The notes: generated by a model from the letters alone, not told the origin. A stretch of DNA of 64,000 nt from Mesostigma viride (GCA_009746045.1 RPFO01000104.1:5398895-5462894); one strand, 5' to 3'; counted from the first letter of the stretch, positions 54,601 to 64,000 are shown. Program-made: numbers and translations.

Positions 54601-57600
54601 AGGAGAGGAGAGACGTGGGGGCGTGCAGGGCAGGGTTGGTCGGGTGGACACGGCAATTGGCAATGGGTATCAAAGCTAACAGGTTTCCATGACCAGGGCA
54701 TCAGTGTGCGTGGTGGGGTGTAACAGGTTTCCATGACCAGGGCATCAATGTGCGTGGTGGGGTGTAACAGGTTTCCATGACCAGGGCATCAATGTGCGTG
54801 GTGGGGTGTGACAGGTTTCCATGACCAGGGCATCAGTGTGCGTGGTGGGGTGTGACAGGTTTCCATGACCAGGGCATCAGTGTGCGTGGTGGGGTGTGAC
54901 AGGTTTCCATGACCAGGGCATCAATGTGCGTGGTGGGGTGTAACAGGTTTCCATGACCAGGGCATCAATGTGCGTGGTGGGGTGTGACAGGTTTCCATGA
55001 CCAGGGCATCAGTGTGCGTGGTGGGGTGTGACAGGTTTCCATGACCAGGGCATCAGTGTGCGTGGTGGGGTGTAGCAGGTTTCCATGACCAGGGCATCAA
55101 TGTGCGTGGTGGGGTGTGACAGGTTTCCATGACCAGGGCATCAATGTGCGTGGTGGGGTGTAACAGGTTTCCATGACCAGGGCATCAATGTGCGTGGTGG
55201 GGTGTGACAGGTTTCCATGACCAGGGCATCAGTGTGCGTGGTGGGGTGTAACAGGTTTCCATGACCAGGGCATCAGTGTGCGTGGTGGGGTGTAACAGGT
55301 TTCCATGACCAGGGCATCAATGTGCGTGGTGGGGTGTAACAGGTTTCCATGACCAGGGCATCAGTGTGCGTGGTGGGGTGTGACAGGTTTCCATGACCAG
55401 GGCATCAATGTGCGTGGTGGGGTGTAACAGGTTTCCATGACCAGGGCATCAATGTGCGTGGTGGGGTGTGACAGGTTTCCATGACCAGGGCATCAATGTG
55501 CGTGGTGGGGTGTGACAGGTTTCCATGACCAGGGCATCAGTGTGCGTGGTGGGGTGTAACAGGTTTCCATGACCAGGGCATCAGTGTGCGTGGTGGGGTG
55601 TAACAGGTTTCCATGACCAGGGCATCAATGTGCGTGGTGGGGTGTAGCAGGTTTCCATGACCAGGGCATCAATGTGCGTGGTGGGGTGTGACAGGTTTCC
55701 ATGACCAGGGCATCAATGTGCGTGGTGGGGTGTAACAGGTTTCCATGACCAGGGCATCAGTGTGCGTGGTGGGGTGGGCAGGAAGGTGCAGGATGTACAT
55801 ACTATATCAATACCCTGTGCCCTATATATCAATACCATGTACCCTATATATCAATACCCTGTACCCTATATATCAATACCCTGTACCCTATATATCAATA
55901 CCATGTACCCTATATATCAATACCATGTACCCTATATATCAATACCCTGTACCCTATATATCAATACCCTGTACCCTATATATCAATAACCTGTACCCTA
56001 TATATATCGATGTACTACGATACATGGTATGTATCGTGCCAAGGCGAAACCGGTGGACGCGAGTATCAAGGTAGTGTGGTAGGGGATGCCGACGGGGGGT
56101 GGTACTCAAGTATTAGTGGGGATTTGAAGACCAGGGTCATGCAGACGGCCACGGTAGGGGGACAGTCGACAAGGCGACCTGGCAAGAGAGGTCAAAAGGA
56201 GAGGAGGCAGACGATAGGGAAATGGGGGAGGAGAACAACCTAGTGGGCAAGACAAATTAGGTAAGCGATGCTTAGGATTGACGTAGTAGCGGAAGGGAGA
56301 GGAGAATGGTGCGTTACATGCTTGATTTGAGGCTGATTTGGTAGGCATGTTCATTAAGCCGGAAGCCTCCAATATTCTGAAGTATCTAATAAGGGAGGGT
56401 GTGGTATGGGGATGGGTCAGACTCCGGGAGAGGCAGTTATATTCTCCCGAACCGGCGCCTCTAGATAAATTCCAAGCCTATCTGTGGCCACTGGACCGTG
56501 GGGCTGTCTAACTGCATCCGCCATGCATTTGCTATTTGTCGAAGCTTGATTGCACCCACAACATTGCTAGAATTTCCCAGTGAGAAGTTTAATTGCACCT
56601 GTGGCCTGCCTTTCGAGGCAATGAGAGAAGGGAGTGTTCCTATGCCCCATTCTCGCTGTGCATCAAACAGGGACGAAAGGTGCCTACTCAAAGAGTTTGT
56701 ATCTTGGAGGCACATGAATGAGTGAATGGAGATGTATGGTGGTGGGACGGTACCGATTGTGGATGAATGGTTACAACGTTTATACCCACTTGGTGTTTCA
56801 TATGGGGTGTGCACAGGATGCAGGGTACCTGAATGAATGCTTGGCCCTGGCTCCCCTGCCAGTCCTTTCTGCCCCCTTCCCAGGGTACTCTCTCCCCTTT
56901 CTTGCACTCTGTCTTGCGCCCTTTGTTGCATTTTCTTCCATCCCTTTCTTCCACCCATCCTTGGGCCCCTTCTTCGCCCTCCATTGCTTCCAACCTTTCT
57001 TTCCCACCACGAATCGAGTTTTCTTCCACGATTTTTTTCCTTGTCATCTCCTACCTTTTTCGTGGCCACCTTCCTTTCCTTTGACCGCCATCGCCATGTC
57101 TACCGCCAATCCTACCATCATCCTTATCATGACTCCTAGGAATATACTAGTAGTTGCTTATTCTTATTACCATGATTATCATCCCCCCTGATGCCCCCCC
57201 CCCCCCACGCCCCCTCATGCTCCCCCCCCCCCCTCTTCCAGGTGATCTACTTCCGCGGCATCAACCTCGAAGTCTCCATGCCCACCGGCACCTTATGCTC
57301 CGAGCGCAACGCGATGGGCAACGCGCTCGCATCCGACCAGACGCTCAAGCGGCACGACATGAAGATGATCGCGGTGCTTTCCATCCCGCTCGCAAAGTTC
57401 GGCGTCATACGCGCCTGGCGCACGTCACGAGGCAGCCTGGGCGGGGCCACCACGGGGAGCCTCGGGATGGGCCCGTCCAGCATCGGGGCGGCGTCCGTAG
57501 CCACCACCGTCGGCTCCGCAGGAAGCGTCGGCTCCGTCCCTCCTCGGAGCATCCCTTCCATGGGTGGGCCCGCAGCCAGCATGACGTATGGCATGCTATC

Positions 57601-59210
57601 GGGGGGCAGTAATCCTCTGGGAGGTAACTTGTCCGGCAGTAACCAGTTTAGCAGTAATCAACGACAATCAACCCTGCTAGGCAACAGTCAAGTGGGCAGC
57701 AACAATCAACCCTGCTATCCCAATCCCAGCGAGCCCCGGCAGGCACTCAGTTCTCCCGTGCGCGCCTCCTCGGCATCCCCCCAGCGGCCGCCGCCCATCG
57801 CCACGTCCCTGGGTGGGGCCTCTGGGCGCGCCGCCGCCGGGCCAACCACGTTCGCGACTGGCGGAAGCAACGGGCCGGCGGGTCCTCACGCGGGGGGCGG
57901 GGTCGGGTTTGCAAGTACCCAAGCCAGCGGGAACGGCATTGCCGTGGGCAGCGACAGCAGCAGTGCCGGCATCACACCCACCCAAGCCCTCATGGTCACG
58001 CCAAAGGGAGCACTGGCGGAGGCATTCGCGTTGTCGCCGGTCGCACGAGACAATAATTCCAGCGCAGGTCCCAGTTTCCATCAGGGACCCTCGTCCACAG
58101 GGTCCCCCGAGGCCTTGCCCGAGGAAGGCGTCGAGGCCGCGCTGCCTGCGCCGCTGTCATTGGCGGTACATGTATCGGAGACCAGCTGTGGCGCGGTTCT
58201 ACCGTGCGTGAGCGAGCCGCTCCGAATCCAGCCCCCCGCAACCAACTCCTGGTCCTCAAGCATGGCCATCTCCGGTGCCCTACACGGGAGCTTCCCGCTC
58301 AGCCACCACCACCCCGGCCGGGCCGCCGAACCCGCGCTGCGGCATCACGCAGGGGCCCCTGGGGGATACCTCTCGACAACCCCCCCCAACGTGTGCGGGT
58401 CGCCGATCTCAGAGCTGGGGACGCCCGTTGGGGGTGGGACGCTCGTTCCCCGGCAAAGCTCGGGCGGGGATGGGGGCGAACCGAGCAGGACCAGTGGGTT
58501 GAGCAACCCTGCAGGGTACAGTGATGGCCTGACCGCGCCCAACATGGTGCCGGTGTGGGTTCCAGCGCCGCATCTGAACCCGCTCTCGCCCTGCGGCGCT
58601 TGTACCGAGTGGCTGCGCAAGGTGGCTGACGTGAACCCGGATTTCAAAGTGATCACGTTCCAGGACTTGGACTGCAGGGACGTGTACGTAAGAAACGTCG
58701 GTTAGTGGGTCAACGAGTTTCCCAGGGTGGCCCCATCCGCTGGCGCCAGCATGGGTGTGCTGCCTGCCATAGCTCGGAAGGCCGCCGTTCACGTGCATGC
58801 ACGATCCAAGCACGCTGCATGTACATCGATCCTCACTTACGTTGTCAAGCCTGTGCTAGTTGCCTCATCGTCAATTGTCAACATTGAGGCAAACCGCAAG
58901 CTAGCGCATGCATGCACCTGCAAAGCCGAAGATCTGGACCCTGCCAGATATATGCTGAAATAATCCGCTTATTAAGCGCATGCATGCATGCATGTGTGTT
59001 TATGGCATTCAGCGACGGATGGTCATGCATGCGCGCCATTTATAGATCGTGCATATAGACAAAACCGCGAATCAGTGGCCCGACTACATGCGGCACAAGG
59101 ACAGCCCCGAGAAGCCCCACGTGTACTGCCGGGACAGGGACCTTTACGTCATCTTGACAAACTGTGGAAGCCGGCCCCCCGGGCTCCCCCGGGATAGAGC
59201 AGTTGTCTAG
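45213..59210 (+). CDS. Large protein with split cytidine-deaminase-type zinc domain (whole gene)
   Basis: Join 45213-45659, 47350-47545, 48138-48238, 49464-49604, 51155-51343, 52777-53028 (or 53061), 54102-54185, 57242-58687, 59076-59210: about 996 codons, all phases compatible. If the last donor is not used, the protein ends at 58705. Regions: acidic N-terminus; RPKFSKFQRTSQVLLEMLSK; HEFMVNGSG then FPFPVAVHFPLLATVIPLW; VVFLVSGAGTPRN...DNSTEGTAKL; TVHSEGIWRYDENVAFVN; CLTDGAPARVAAIN; then the deaminase fold with TLCSERNAMG (Cys 489, Glu 491) and SPCGACTEWL (Cys 921 and 924). The Cys-x-Glu and Pro-Cys-x-x-Cys halves make one zinc site in CDA-type deaminases. Here they are parted by about 430 residues, mostly Ser/Gly/Pro/Ala. 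The middle region is an uncharacterised conserved block I recall from stramenopile proteins. Substrate unknown; activity not proven. Confidence 0.8.
47350..47545 (+). CDS. Deaminase-domain gene exon 2
   Basis: Acceptor GAATGAACGTGTGCAG (poor pyrimidine tract), donor CCG|GTGCGT in phase 1. It encodes AVDPVEAGGGVCFVTAD and YTWNDFHYRSGVTTGHEFMV. Confidence 0.78.
48138..48238 (+). CDS. Deaminase-domain gene exon 3
   Basis: Acceptor GGACACCGACCCGCAG, donor AAG|GTGCGC. It encodes QFPFPVAVHFPLLATVIPLW and LERCNQIQPLSRK. Phase 1 in and phase 0 out match both neighbours. Confidence 0.78.
48714..48948. repeat. (CCCG)n and 49-bp tandem repeat
   Basis: 48714-48762 is about 12 CCCG units. 48778-48948 is about 3.5 copies of a 49-bp unit containing CCTTGTACCGTAGCCATTAT. 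Both are in intron 3 of the deaminase gene. Confidence 0.93.
49464..49604 (+). CDS. Deaminase-domain gene exon 4
   Basis: Acceptor CGGCTACAG, donor CAG|GTACGG, 47 codons. It encodes VVFLVSGAGTPRNASDD and TEGTAKLMAAWLKMMYA. An imperfect copy of its start lies upstream at 49281-49308. Confidence 0.8.
49885..50671. mobile_element. Tc1/mariner-like terminal-inverted-repeat element
   Basis: Ends are CAGTCATTCATGCCTTCAGT (left) and the reverse complement of CAGTCATTCACGCCTGTAAG (right), both running on into TTGGGTT. The element is flanked by TA on both sides (49883-49884, 50672-50673), as for Tc1/mariner transposons. Further short inverted copies of the AACTTAAGGC motif lie near the left end. Inside, a frame at 50226-50370 reads MADKTDMAQWNDLFSGNG and GKGKQRYTVYDFS then a stop; no transposase DDE motif is seen, so it is non-autonomous. 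It lies in intron 4 of the deaminase gene. Confidence 0.7.
51155..51343 (+). CDS. Deaminase-domain gene exon 5
   Basis: Acceptor CTTTCCCCCGACGGCCCTTGCAG region, donor ACG|GTACGT, 63 codons. It encodes VETVHSEGIWRYDENVAFVN and RPRIEQLRSFV. Two decayed copies of its 3' end follow at about 51486 and 51630. Confidence 0.82.
51364..51440. repeat. 21-bp repeat, about 3.5 copies
   Basis: Unit GGGGAGTGGGCAAGTGGGTGA, in intron 5 of the deaminase gene just after the exon 5 donor. Confidence 0.92.
52777..53061 (+). CDS. Deaminase-domain gene exon 6
   Basis: Acceptor TTCCCGCCCACCCCAG. Encodes CLTDGAPARVAAINNST, HMWQLKSFWDRQVVDEEDVD. Two phase-0 donors are possible: canonical GCC|GTGAGG at 53028 or GC-type CAG|GCAGGT at 53061. 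Sequence alone does not decide. Confidence 0.78.
53090..53232. repeat. G-rich GGGGGCAAA/GGGGGCGAAT repeat
   Basis: Degenerate units of GGGGGCAAA over about 140 bp just inside intron 6. G-runs right after a 5' splice site are a known intronic enhancer type; the role here is inference. Confidence 0.85.
54102..54185 (+). CDS. Deaminase-domain gene exon 7
   Basis: Acceptor TGTGCCGTTTGCGAGCAG, donor AAG|GTAAGG, 28 codons TFWLRKTGKAVLAVLCVHKT then NPVDKTTK, the first strand of the deaminase fold. Several copies of its 3' edge and donor lie downstream. Confidence 0.8.
54677..55776. repeat. 44-bp minisatellite, 25 copies
   Basis: Unit AACAGGTTTCCATGACCAGG plus GCATCARTGTGCGTGGTGGGGTGT. Variation is limited to R (A/G) and TAAC/TGAC/TAGC sites. 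It lies in intron 7 of the deaminase gene. Confidence 0.97.
55803..56006. repeat. 22-bp repeat, about 9 copies
   Basis: Unit TATATCAATACCMTGTACCC plus TA, directly after the 44-bp array in intron 7. Confidence 0.96.
57242..58687 (+). CDS. Deaminase-domain gene exon 8
   Basis: Acceptor with a long C tract then CTCTTCCAG. It encodes both halves of the zinc site: CSERNA at the start and PCGACTEW near the end, with about 400 Ser/Gly/Pro/Ala-rich residues between. Donor GTGTAC|GTAAGA is strong; reading through it gives a stop at 58705. Confidence 0.85.
59076..59210 (+). CDS. Deaminase-domain gene exon 9 (possible)
   Basis: Acceptor CGCGAATCAG, phase 0, encoding WPDYMRHKDSPEKPHVYCRD and RDLYVILTNCGS to TAG. 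The composition is coding-like, but no family match supports it and the pyrimidine tract is poor. Confidence 0.4.
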   Translation, partial: WPDYMRHKDSPEKPHVYCRDRDLYVILTNCGSRPPGLPRDRAVV

Positions 59211-59880
59211 ATGGGGGCAACTGGAATGGGATAGCTGAGGCATATAATAGCACTCTGAATGATATTAGCTCAGCGTTATAGCAGGTACCTAGTTTAAGCT
59301 TAAACTAGCTCTTGCTCCAGTAAGTAAGTACTTGCGTGTCATGTGCATGGGCATGCCACGGAGTACCATGATTAATTAATTAATTAATTAATAGACACGT
59401 GACTGCGTCACGTGAGCATAAGTCCTCAGTGGGAGGGGAACATGGGAGTACCATGGTGCTAATCTCATTTTAAAATATATATATTTACACAAAAGTTACG
59501 AATCATATGGGTAGTGTCTGCATCATGCCCCTCTGGCTCCAGCTCGTGGCCATTAGCTTGAGCTTCAGCCGACGTAATGAGCCATTGAGCCTAGGTCTTT
59601 CTTACAGCATAAGCTATTAAAAAATTAAATTATAACATGCCTCCGTTGGGAGATCATGTAGCACATATTCCTGGATGGATGGTGGAGTGGAGAGAGCCGC
59701 GTAATCTAACTAACCTAACACTTATCTATCTAGTCTACAGCCATACGCAATACGCAATCATACGGGGCGCACTACGGTGTGACGAGCTATGGATGCCGAG
59801 AATGCTCATAACTTTTACATCCGGGCATGAAATTTGGTCGGGTAAATTGCAGTAGATGCGTCTTTCAAGGACGAACACGA
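59211..59880. other. Downstream region; LINE 3'-end remnants
   Basis: 59371-59392 is a (TTAA)n tract like LINE tails. 59396-59414 is a perfect inverted repeat of CACGTGAC with a 3-base loop. 59670-59625 is a reverse copy of the second-family 3' block (GCTACATGATCTCCCAACGG, hairpin at 59641-59652). No gene was found. Confidence 0.6.
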
Positions 59881-59970
59881 TGATATAATTTTCAGCAGCC
59901 ATCGCCCAAGATTTAGCGCAATATCATAAAACGCAGCACAGGCAGGGTTCGTAATTTTCCGGAACCGGCT

Positions 59971-61311
59971 ATGGCAGAAACTCCGTCAACCGCCTCCCCT
60001 TCTCTCTCCGAGAGGGAGGCTTCAGCGCCCAACACGATTACGCAACTAATTGCAGATGCGGAAACCATTGCGACGCAGCCCCAGGCAAACGCGGCCGCCA
60101 TTACCGCCTCCTCCAAGCGGGTTTGCTTCTCCCCAGCCGACGAGATGGAGAGCCAGATCCCCCGCCATCGTCTTCCAAAGACACCCCCATTGACGACGCC
60201 ATCGACGACGACGACGACGACGACGACGCTAACGACGCTGAGTTCGACCCAGCATCCTTCATGCCTGGCCAGGTTGTCGACGAGCTCCGGTTCTTTTCGC
60301 TTACCGCCGAGCAGGCGCAGGCTATCCTGCACCACCTGAAGGCCAAGGCAAGGAGATATATTTTCCTTACGGTCTGACGGGACCATTCCAGAGGACGACA
60401 TCGACGAATTGGACGAGCCACAGCTTCGACTTTCTGTTTTCTTGAGCCATGCGCAGGCCCCTTGCCTCCGGGCACTCTTTGCCGCTTTCAGGACGCCGAC
60501 CGCGGCACCGCCAACACCCCCGATGCTTCCCCGGAAGCAGCAGACCTGCACAAGCTCAATAAGAAAGTCGCAGACATGGCTGCCCAACTCGGCACCTTGT
60601 CCACCGCTATCCGTCAAGACACTGCCGAGCTCCGCTCCAGCATTGCCGAGGTCAAGGCCGCCCTGACCAGCCCGCCCCAACCAGCCGCCCCCGCACCGGC
60701 CACCAGCTACGCTAACATGGTCAAACAGACGGACATTGCCAACCTGATGGAGGATGCCGCACGCAGGGGGGCTGCAGCCCACAAGACTGCTATCGAGGAG
60801 GACCTGCGCTCACGCAGTATAGTGGTCCGGTATTTCCAGGTCGCACAGCAGCCTGAAACGGACCTGATGCTAGCGCAACGCCTGTACCACAGCCTCATCG
60901 TGGGCAGGCTGCAACTGGGCAACGAACGCATCCGCATTGAGTCGGCAGCCTGGATGGCGGGCCAGCCTGGCCCCATCCGGGTGACCTTTGCGAATGTGGC
61001 CAGCAAGGTGAAGGTACTCCAGGCCCGCAAGCTCCTAGGCGGGAAGAACGCGCCGAGCCTCGACGACCTCCTCTCACCGGCCCAGCTAGTCATCAAGAAT
61101 GGTCTGCTGGGCAGCGACGTGGCGATCAAGGCCAGGAGGAGGCCAGAAGGTCTACGTCCGCCTCGTCCACGACACCCCCGTGCTATTCATCAACGGCCAG
61201 CGCACGGAGGCGCAGGCTCCTAACAAGCGGCACAAGTCGGGCCGTACCAGGCCCGCCCCAGCTGCGTCATCATCGTCTACGCACGTCCCGGGTATGGATG
61301 GCGCCCGGTAA
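59971..61311 (+). pseudogene. LINE ORF1, frameshifted
   Basis: Five frame segments in order: MAETPSTASPSLSEREAS (59971 on), an acidic DDDDDDDDAND block to FFSLTAEQAQAILHHLK (60123-60377), DEPQLRLSVFLSHA (about 60409), LHKLNKKVADMAAQLGTLS coiled coil through RSIVVRYFQVAQQPE and IRVTFANVASKVKVLQA (60530-61130), then VYVRLVHDTPVLFINGQ to a stop at 61311. At least four frame changes are needed to read it through, so this copy of ORF1 is dead although ORF2 is open. Architecture matches the ORF1 at 4139-5767. Confidence 0.75.
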
Positions 61312-61684
61312 GGGCACACCCTCGCGGCCTCGCGGTACAATAGGCTTTGGGCACAGCCTTTATAAACAAGCCCCTTTCCATCCTCATGTCGCACCGTGCG
61401 AGCATGATCAGGATGCAAGGTCGCCAGGCACGCCACGGTCAACCTTCCCGCCAATTTACCAGCCTTACACGCCTCCTAGCCCGCCTTGAGCGGGATGAGG
61501 CCCAGTCGACACGCCGGCGACCCCAGCCAGGACGGAGACGACGCATATCCGTCCTGAAAGAAAGCCTCCATGCGTTGACAAGCATTAACCCCAATCGCCA
61601 CCCTCCCCCTCCCCCCCCCCCACCCCCACCCCCACCTCCAGCACTACCCTTCTCCACCCCCACCCCCACCCCCACCCCCCGCTA

Positions 61685-64000
61685 ATAGGGCAACGGCCCA
61701 TTCTTGGTATTGCAAGTTTTAACGTGCGCACCCTCCCTGCAGATCCTTCTACGAGCGGCGGCACCCCAGCACGCCAACGCGTCGACGAGCTGATCGCCCT
61801 GTGCGCCGACAACAAGATCGCTGTTCTTGGAGTCCAGGAGCACCGACGCACCGTTGACCCTCAGCACGCGGTCAACGGTCTGCTGGTCGACGACCTGCGT
61901 GCAGGCTGGCGGTTCCACTATGGTGGCGGCGACGCGCCGGGCCAAGGTGGTGTGGGCCTCTTGTGCTCGCCGGCAGCATCAGAGCAGCTCCAGTCCATCG
62001 TGCTGCGGTCCCCGCGTGTGCTAGTGGCCACTTTTTCGGCCACTGAGGGCCATTCACACCACACGCTAACCGTTATCGTGGGATATGCACCACATGCGGG
62101 TCGAGCTCAGGCGGAACGTGAGGCCTTCTTCGACGCCCTCAAGGAGGAGGAGGCCAACATCCCAGCTCGGCACTTCCTGGTTATGCTGCTCGACGCCAAC
62201 GCCACGCTGCCAGTTGGCACTGGGGGCGCTCAGTATTCCCCAACCAACACGACAGCCAACGGTAACACGCCTTTATTTGCGAATCTGCTGGCAGAATCTG
62301 CGCTGGTTGCATGCAATGCTTCTTTCGCACGCCCCGCTGAGCAGCTGGCCACCTTTTTTGGGCCGTCGGATCGGGTGGTGTGCCTTGATTATGTCTGCGT
62401 ACGTCGGGCTCAGCGCCCCTCAGTTGTCGATGCTCGCGTCCTGCAAGATTCTGTCAGCACGGTGGAATCTGATCATCGTCTCGTGCTCGCTCGCATCAGA
62501 TTGCGGTTTCCTGGGGTGAAACCGTCGCGACAGCTGGCACCTCAGCCAGATCTGAAAGTGCTCCGGATTGTGCTGAAGGATGCCGACAAGATGTCAGCAG
62601 AAGAGCAGGCCGCTATGTCGCACAGGGATGATTTCCTGGCCGTATTCGACGCCGGGGGCAGCCGACAGCAGTTACACGCCATTCCGCCGCCGGGGGATAT
62701 TTCAGTGATCCTCCGTGGTGTCGCCGCCAAGTATCGCCTGGCTGCCCGCACCCTCCCCACCTTGCCTCCGCGTCGGCAGCTTGCTGTCCACCGTCACGCA
62801 CCGACAGTGGTCGCCGCCAGGCAGATGCTCCGCCGCAACAGAGATCCGATCGCCAAACCTGGGCTGCAAGCAGCTCTGAGGGCCGCCTACGAGCAGGCTG
62901 AGAAGGCAGATGCTCAGCAGATGGTCAAGGACCTGCGCAGCTGCCAGCAGAAGCACGACGGCAAGGGGGCCTGGTTCTGGTACAAGCGCCTCGGGCACCC
63001 GGACGGCCTCGGCCGGCCCCACCGCCACGACGTCCCCGGCGCCCCAGCCAAGCGGCTTCGTACCTGGGCCACGGCCACGGCCGAGGTCGTGGGGACAGCT
63101 GCGCCGCCCCCACCCCTGCTCCCAGCCGCCGCCGCCCGCCCGGCCGCCCTGGCCGGCCCCGCAGGGCCCCCGGCCCCGCCTAGGTCAGCGGCGGACTACC
63201 TAGTCCCCCCGCTGGTCGGCCCACTTGGCGACCCGTCTGACATGCCTCCTTTCACCTCTCGCGAGGTCACGGAGGCGGTCCAGCGCCTGCGTTATGACGC
63301 AGCCACCGGCTCTGACGAGATTCCGGCCGCAGTTGTAAAACTTGCAGCCGAATTCGAGGACACAGGTGTTATGCTGCTCTTCCGGGACATCTGCAACCGC
63401 CTTCTGCTGTCGTCGCAACCACCTCCAGCGGCCTGGCAACACAGTTTTCGCACGATGCTGTACAAGAACAAGGGGTCGCCTGCCGACCCCGGCAACTACA
63501 GAGGGGTGTGCATTCAAAGTGCCCCCCTCAAGCTTCTTATGCGGCTCATCCTGAACCGCCTGCGCACGGCCCTGGACGGTCACCTCAGCGAGACTCAGCA
63601 CGGCTTCCGTTCAGGTCGCAACACAGTACAGGCGCTCTTCGCTACTCGCCGACTGGTGGAGGAACTGCAACGCCTTCAGCCTGGTGAGTCCCCTTTGCAC
63701 CTTGTGCTGGTGGACTTCATCAAAGCCTTCGATTCGGTTTTCTGGCCTGCGCTTTGGGACATCCTCGAGTTGTTCCGGATCCCCCGCCCCCTGATTGCTG
63801 TCATCCGCAACCTGTATGAAGGGTCCACCACTTCGGTGCGCACTTCTTACGGGACCACGCCCCCATGCCCTTTACAGAAGGGTGTGTGGCAGGGCTGCGT
63901 GCTGTCGCCCTACCTGTTCATTATTGTTGTCGAATACGTAATGATTCAGGCGCGCAAGCGATTTGCCCGCATCGTGGGCAGGGAACCAGGAGTGCAGGTT
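61685..64000 (+). CDS. LINE ORF2: endonuclease and reverse transcriptase, cut by window end
   Basis: This is an uninterrupted frame of 772 codons that runs off the window. APE-type endonuclease: IASFNVRTL, Glu in LGVQEHRR (61837-61845), LLDANATL (Asp at about 62192), ESDHRLVLARI (His at about 62474). Reverse transcriptase: FRTMLYKNKGSPADPGNYRG, HLSETQHGFRSGRNT, motif A LVDFIKAFDSVFW (about 63705-63743), motif B GVWQGCVLSPYLFIIVVEY (about 63880-63940). Motif C lies outside. It makes cDNA at a nicked target. No ATG precedes the endonuclease core in this frame, which opens only after a TAA at 61586 and a C-rich tract. A different frame (61347-61685) leads into that tract, so frameshifting, reinitiation or a sequence error is needed. 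Confidence 0.93.
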   Translation, partial: MGQRPILGIASFNVRTLPADPSTSGGTPARQRVDELIALCADNKIAVLGVQEHRRTVDPQHAVNGLLVDDLRAGWRFHYGGGDAPGQGGVGLLCSPAASEQLQSIVLRSPRVLVATFSATEGHSHHTLTVIVGYAPHAGRAQAEREAFFDALKEEEANIPARHFLVMLLDANATLPVGTGGAQYSPTNTTANGNTPLFANLLAESALVACNASFARPAEQLATFFGPSDRVVCLDYVCVRRAQRPSVVDARVLQDSVSTVESDHRLVLARIRLRFPGVKPSRQLAPQPDLKVLRIVLKDADKMSAEEQAAMSHRDDFLAVFDAGGSRQQLHAIPPPGDISVILRGVAAKYRLAARTLPTLPPRRQLAVHRHAPTVVAARQMLRRNRDPIAKPGLQAALRAAYEQAEKADAQQMVKDLRSCQQKHDGKGAWFWYKRLGHPDGLGRPHRHDVPGAPAKRLRTWATATAEVVGTAAPPPPLLPAAAARPAALAGPAGPPAPPRSAADYLVPPLVGPLGDPSDMPPFTSREVTEAVQRLRYDAATGSDEIPAAVVKLAAEFEDTGVMLLFRDICNRLLLSSQPPPAAWQHSFRTMLYKNKGSPADPGNYRGVCIQSAPLKLLMRLILNRLRTALDGHLSETQHGFRSGRNTVQALFATRRLVEELQRLQPGESPLHLVLVDFIKAFDSVFWPALWDILELFRIPRPLIAVIRNLYEGSTTSVRTSYGTTPPCPLQKGVWQGCVLSPYLFIIVVEYVMIQARKRFARIVGREPGVQV

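Overview
The window is nuclear DNA of a eukaryote. It holds spliced genes, non-LTR (LINE) retrotransposons with endonuclease and reverse transcriptase, and very large tandem arrays. I see no bacterial-style operon, prophage or CRISPR. The lineage is uncertain. A stramenopile, perhaps an alga, is the best guess: the deaminase gene at 45.2-59.2 kb resembles, from memory, proteins of oomycetes and heterokont algae, and long repeat-filled introns and a GC-rich third codon position fit. No database search was possible.

Five spliced genes were rebuilt by hand from splice sites, codon phase and family resemblance. (1) An F-box/leucine-rich-repeat protein on the minus strand, 24642-13793, has 7 exons and 459 codons. 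(2) A gene of unknown product lies on the plus strand at about 28.1-31.8 kb. (3) The nucleoporin Nup85 is on the minus strand, 37621-32698, with 3 exons and 817 codons. (4) Ribosomal protein S21e is on the plus strand, 38378-40056, with 3 exons and 81 codons; it is divergent from NUP85. (5) A large protein with a C-terminal cytidine-deaminase-type domain is on the plus strand, 45213-59210, with about 9 exons. A single-exon PQ-loop membrane protein lies at 11777-12634, and a possible small gene at 26292-25864. In the recognised genes the exon phases join without a stop.

Region by region: 1-10.4 kb is retrotransposon debris. It includes a 3' UTR blown up by (GGGA)n/(GGAC)n, an element that carries only ORF1, and a run of LINE 3' ends. 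11.7-12.6 kb is the PQ-loop gene. 13.8-24.6 kb is the F-box gene, whose introns are largely minisatellite. 25-32 kb holds weaker genes. 32.7-40.1 kb is the NUP85/RPS21 divergent pair. 40.6-43.6 kb is two head-to-head LINE fragments, one broken by a short insertion with an 8-bp target duplication, the other ending in (CCCG)n/(CCCA)n/(CCAT)n. 45.2-59.2 kb is the deaminase gene, with a terminal-inverted-repeat element in intron 4. 59.9-64 kb is a LINE with a decayed ORF1 and an open ORF2 that runs off the window.

The main unexplained structure is threefold. LINE copies end in a shared hairpin (CTCCC-loop-GGAG type) and an AT tail, with a tetranucleotide microsatellite of the GATG type inside the 3' UTR; the giant arrays look like expansions of that microsatellite. 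Several splice-site/exon-edge segments are duplicated as decoys inside neighbouring introns. The deaminase zinc site is split by about 400 low-complexity residues.
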